NCBI GenBank assembly: GCA_021845615.1
Contig: JAJZVP010000011.1
Coordinates: 1-33,722, forward strand
Origin: a bacterium
Lineage (GTDB): Bacteria > Vulcanimicrobiota > Vulcanimicrobiia > Vulcanimicrobiales > Vulcanimicrobiaceae
Reading direction: 5' to 3'
Length of the DNA: 33,722 nucleotides
Part shown: one piece after another, positions 32,266-33,722 of the stretch
Layout: each line of letters opens with the position of its first letter
Numbering within the stretch: the first letter of the stretch is position 1
Position numbers and translations under genes: made by a program
The notes under the pieces: model-generated
Told to the model about the DNA's origin: nothing
The model's input: the letters and a program-made list of their open reading frames with translations, nothing else
The model's database searches: none

Positions 32266-33722
32266 ATGAAGACGACGCAAGAGAAGTACGCCGAGCTCGC
32301 ACGCCGACGCGCGCGCTCCCTTCAACCCACCGGCGAAGAGGGGATCGCGCGACAGCACGCGCGCGGGAAACGGAGCGCTCGCGAACGCATCGATGCGCTC
32401 GTCGACCCGGGGAGTTTTCACGAACTCGATGCCTTCGTCACCCATCGGACCGCGGCGTTCGGTCTCGACGAACGCGAGTTTCTCGGCGACGGCGTCGTCA
32501 CCGGGCATGCGAGTATCGCTGGGCGCCCGATCTTTCTCTTCTCGCAGGACTTTAGCGTCCTCGGCGGATCGCTCGGCGAAGCGTTCGCCGAAAAAATTTG
32601 TAAGGTGATGGACCTCGCCGTACGCACCGGAGCCCCAATGGTCGGCATCAACGATTCGGGCGGCGCGCGCATTCAGGAAGGCGTCGTTTCCCTCGGCGGC
32701 TACGCGGAGATCTTCTGGCGCAACGTCCAAGCGAGCGGGGTTATTCCCCAGCTCAGTCTCATCGCGGGCCCCTGCGCCGGCGGCGCGGTCTATTCCCCAG
32801 CGATCACCGATTTCACGATCATGACCGAGAACATCTCGCAGATGTTCATTACCGGTCCCGAGATCATCAAAACGGTCACCGGCGAAGAAGTCACCTTCGA
32901 GGAGCTCGGCGGGGCGCGTACGCACGCCCAGAAGAGCGGGGTCGCCCATCTCGTCGCGCACGACGAAGAGGATCTCGTCGCGCAGACGCACGAGCTGCTC
33001 TCCTACCTCCCGCAAAACAATCTCGAAGATCCGCCGCGCTTCGAGACCGAGGACGACGCGCGGCGCGAAGCTCCCGAACTCGACGCGCTCATCCCCGATT
33101 CACCGAACAAGCCCTACGACATGCACGACGTCCTTCGGGCGGTTCTCGACGACGGGGCGTTCTTCGAGATCCAACCAGAGTACGCGCGTAATATTATCGT
33201 CGGCTTCGGGCGGATCGACGGGCGGAGTATCGGCATCGTCGCCAACCAGCCCAGCGTGTTGGCCGGCGTGCTCGATATCAAATCGTCGATCAAAGCGGCG
33301 CGCTTCGTCCGCACCTGCGATGCATTCAATATTCCCCTACTGACCTTCGAAGACGTTCCCGGTTTCCTCCCCGGCACCGAACAGGAGTACGGCGGCATCA
33401 TCCTGCACGGCGCGAAGTTGCTCTACGCGTACGCCGAGGCGACCGTGCCGAAGATTACCGTCATCACGCGCAAGGCCTACGGCGGCGCCTACGACGTTAT
33501 GGCGAGCAAACATATCCGCGCCGACATCAATCTCGCGTGGCCGAGCGCCGAGATCGCGGTGATGGGTGCGGAGGGTGCGGTGAAAACGATCTTCCGGCGC
33601 GAGATCGCCGCCGCGAGCGATCCGGCGGCGAAGATGGCCGAGCTCATCGACGAATATACCGACCGTTTCGCCAACCCGTACATCGCGGCACAACGCGGAT
33701 ATATCGACGACGTGATCGAGGC
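32266..33722 (+). CDS. Acyl-CoA carboxylase carboxyltransferase subunit (PccB/MmdA-like), 3' partial
   Basis: Open to the window edge: 485 codons without a stop, lacking about the last 30 residues of a ~515-residue family. Seen: the N-terminal [40 protein letters not shown] and [12 protein letters not shown]; the first crotonase-like domain with [19 protein letters not shown] and the oxyanion-type [29 protein letters not shown]; and the second domain with [33 protein letters not shown] and [13 protein letters not shown]. It transfers carboxylate from carboxybiotin to propionyl-CoA or a related acyl-CoA, or acts as the carboxyltransferase of a methylmalonyl-CoA decarboxylase. Neighbours beyond the window would decide. 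ATG 32266 matches the family N terminus; its ribosome binding site is weak. Confidence 0.93.
   Translation, partial: MKTTQEKYAELARRRARSLQPTGEEGIARQHARGKRSARERIDALVDPGSFHELDAFVTHRTAAFGLDEREFLGDGVVTGHASIAGRPIFLFSQDFSVLGGSLGEAFAEKICKVMDLAVRTGAPMVGINDSGGARIQEGVVSLGGYAEIFWRNVQASGVIPQLSLIAGPCAGGAVYSPAITDFTIMTENISQMFITGPEIIKTVTGEEVTFEELGGARTHAQKSGVAHLVAHDEEDLVAQTHELLSYLPQNNLEDPPRFETEDDARREAPELDALIPDSPNKPYDMHDVLRAVLDDGAFFEIQPEYARNIIVGFGRIDGRSIGIVANQPSVLAGVLDIKSSIKAARFVRTCDAFNIPLLTFEDVPGFLPGTEQEYGGIILHGAKLLYAYAEATVPKITVITRKAYGGAYDVMASKHIRADINLAWPSAEIAVMGAEGAVKTIFRREIAAASDPAAKMAELIDEYTDRFANPYIAAQRGYIDDVIE

Noticed and set aside
1-33722. tRNA, rRNA, CRISPR array, insertion sequence, prophage or genomic island boundary
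   Set aside because: No cloverleaf sequences, regularly spaced repeats, transposase or integrase motifs, or terminal inverted repeats were seen; base composition looks uniform throughout.

Overview
The window is a GC-rich, gene-dense bacterial chromosome segment with almost no intergenic space. It looks like a diderm: there is a TolC-type outer-membrane efflux protein, an HlyD-type periplasmic adaptor, a LolA-like exported protein and a beta-barrel-like small protein. It also carries genes more typical of Cyanobacteria and Actinobacteria (OpcA, a ClpC with a ClpP-binding loop) and many copies of the palindrome GCGATCGC. A diderm Terrabacteria lineage such as Candidatus Eremiobacterota/Vulcanimicrobiota (WPS-2) would fit, but that placement is an inference from gene content. 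I see no tRNA, rRNA, CRISPR array, insertion sequence or phage gene.

Layout: (1) 102-9146, plus strand: a compact pentose-phosphate operon, tkt, a tal-pgi fusion, short-type gnd, zwf, opcA and pgl. It covers the oxidative branch, transketolase and transaldolase, and phosphoglucose isomerase. (2) 9107-15364, minus strand, read right to left: STAS protein, LolA-like protein, TetR regulator, HlyD-type adaptor, DHA2 transporter, TolC, and a probable 55-aa protein. Every junction overlaps or touches, so this looks like one translationally coupled efflux operon. A promoter with two palindromes lies in front of it. (3) 15469-16266, plus strand: a class A beta-lactamase-like serine hydrolase without a signal peptide, whose end overlaps the convergent hutF by 33 nt. 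(4) 26541 down to 16234, minus strand: a small exported protein, clpC, a WYL regulator, a His-rich secreted protein, then hutH, hutU, hutI and hutF. The last four degrade histidine to formylglutamate by the deiminase route. (5) 26613-30953, plus strand: a SufT-like MIP18 protein overlapping a large ATP-binding LuxR-type regulator, a 20-residue hydrophobic peptide with a very strong ribosome binding site, an HD-GYP phosphodiesterase-like protein and an unknown 149-aa protein. (6) 31099-32204, minus strand: an exported rubrerythrin and a PaaI-type thioesterase. (7) 32266 to the window edge, plus strand: an acyl-CoA carboxylase carboxyltransferase subunit, cut off at its C terminus.

The sugar operon would supply reducing power and pentoses. 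The hut genes would feed histidine carbon and nitrogen to glutamate. The most unusual parts are the coupled STAS/LolA-like/efflux operon, the tiny hydrophobic peptide between a LuxR-type regulator and an HD-GYP protein, the signal-less beta-lactamase-like protein, and the abundance of GCGATCGC. No stretch longer than about 300 bases lacks a gene.
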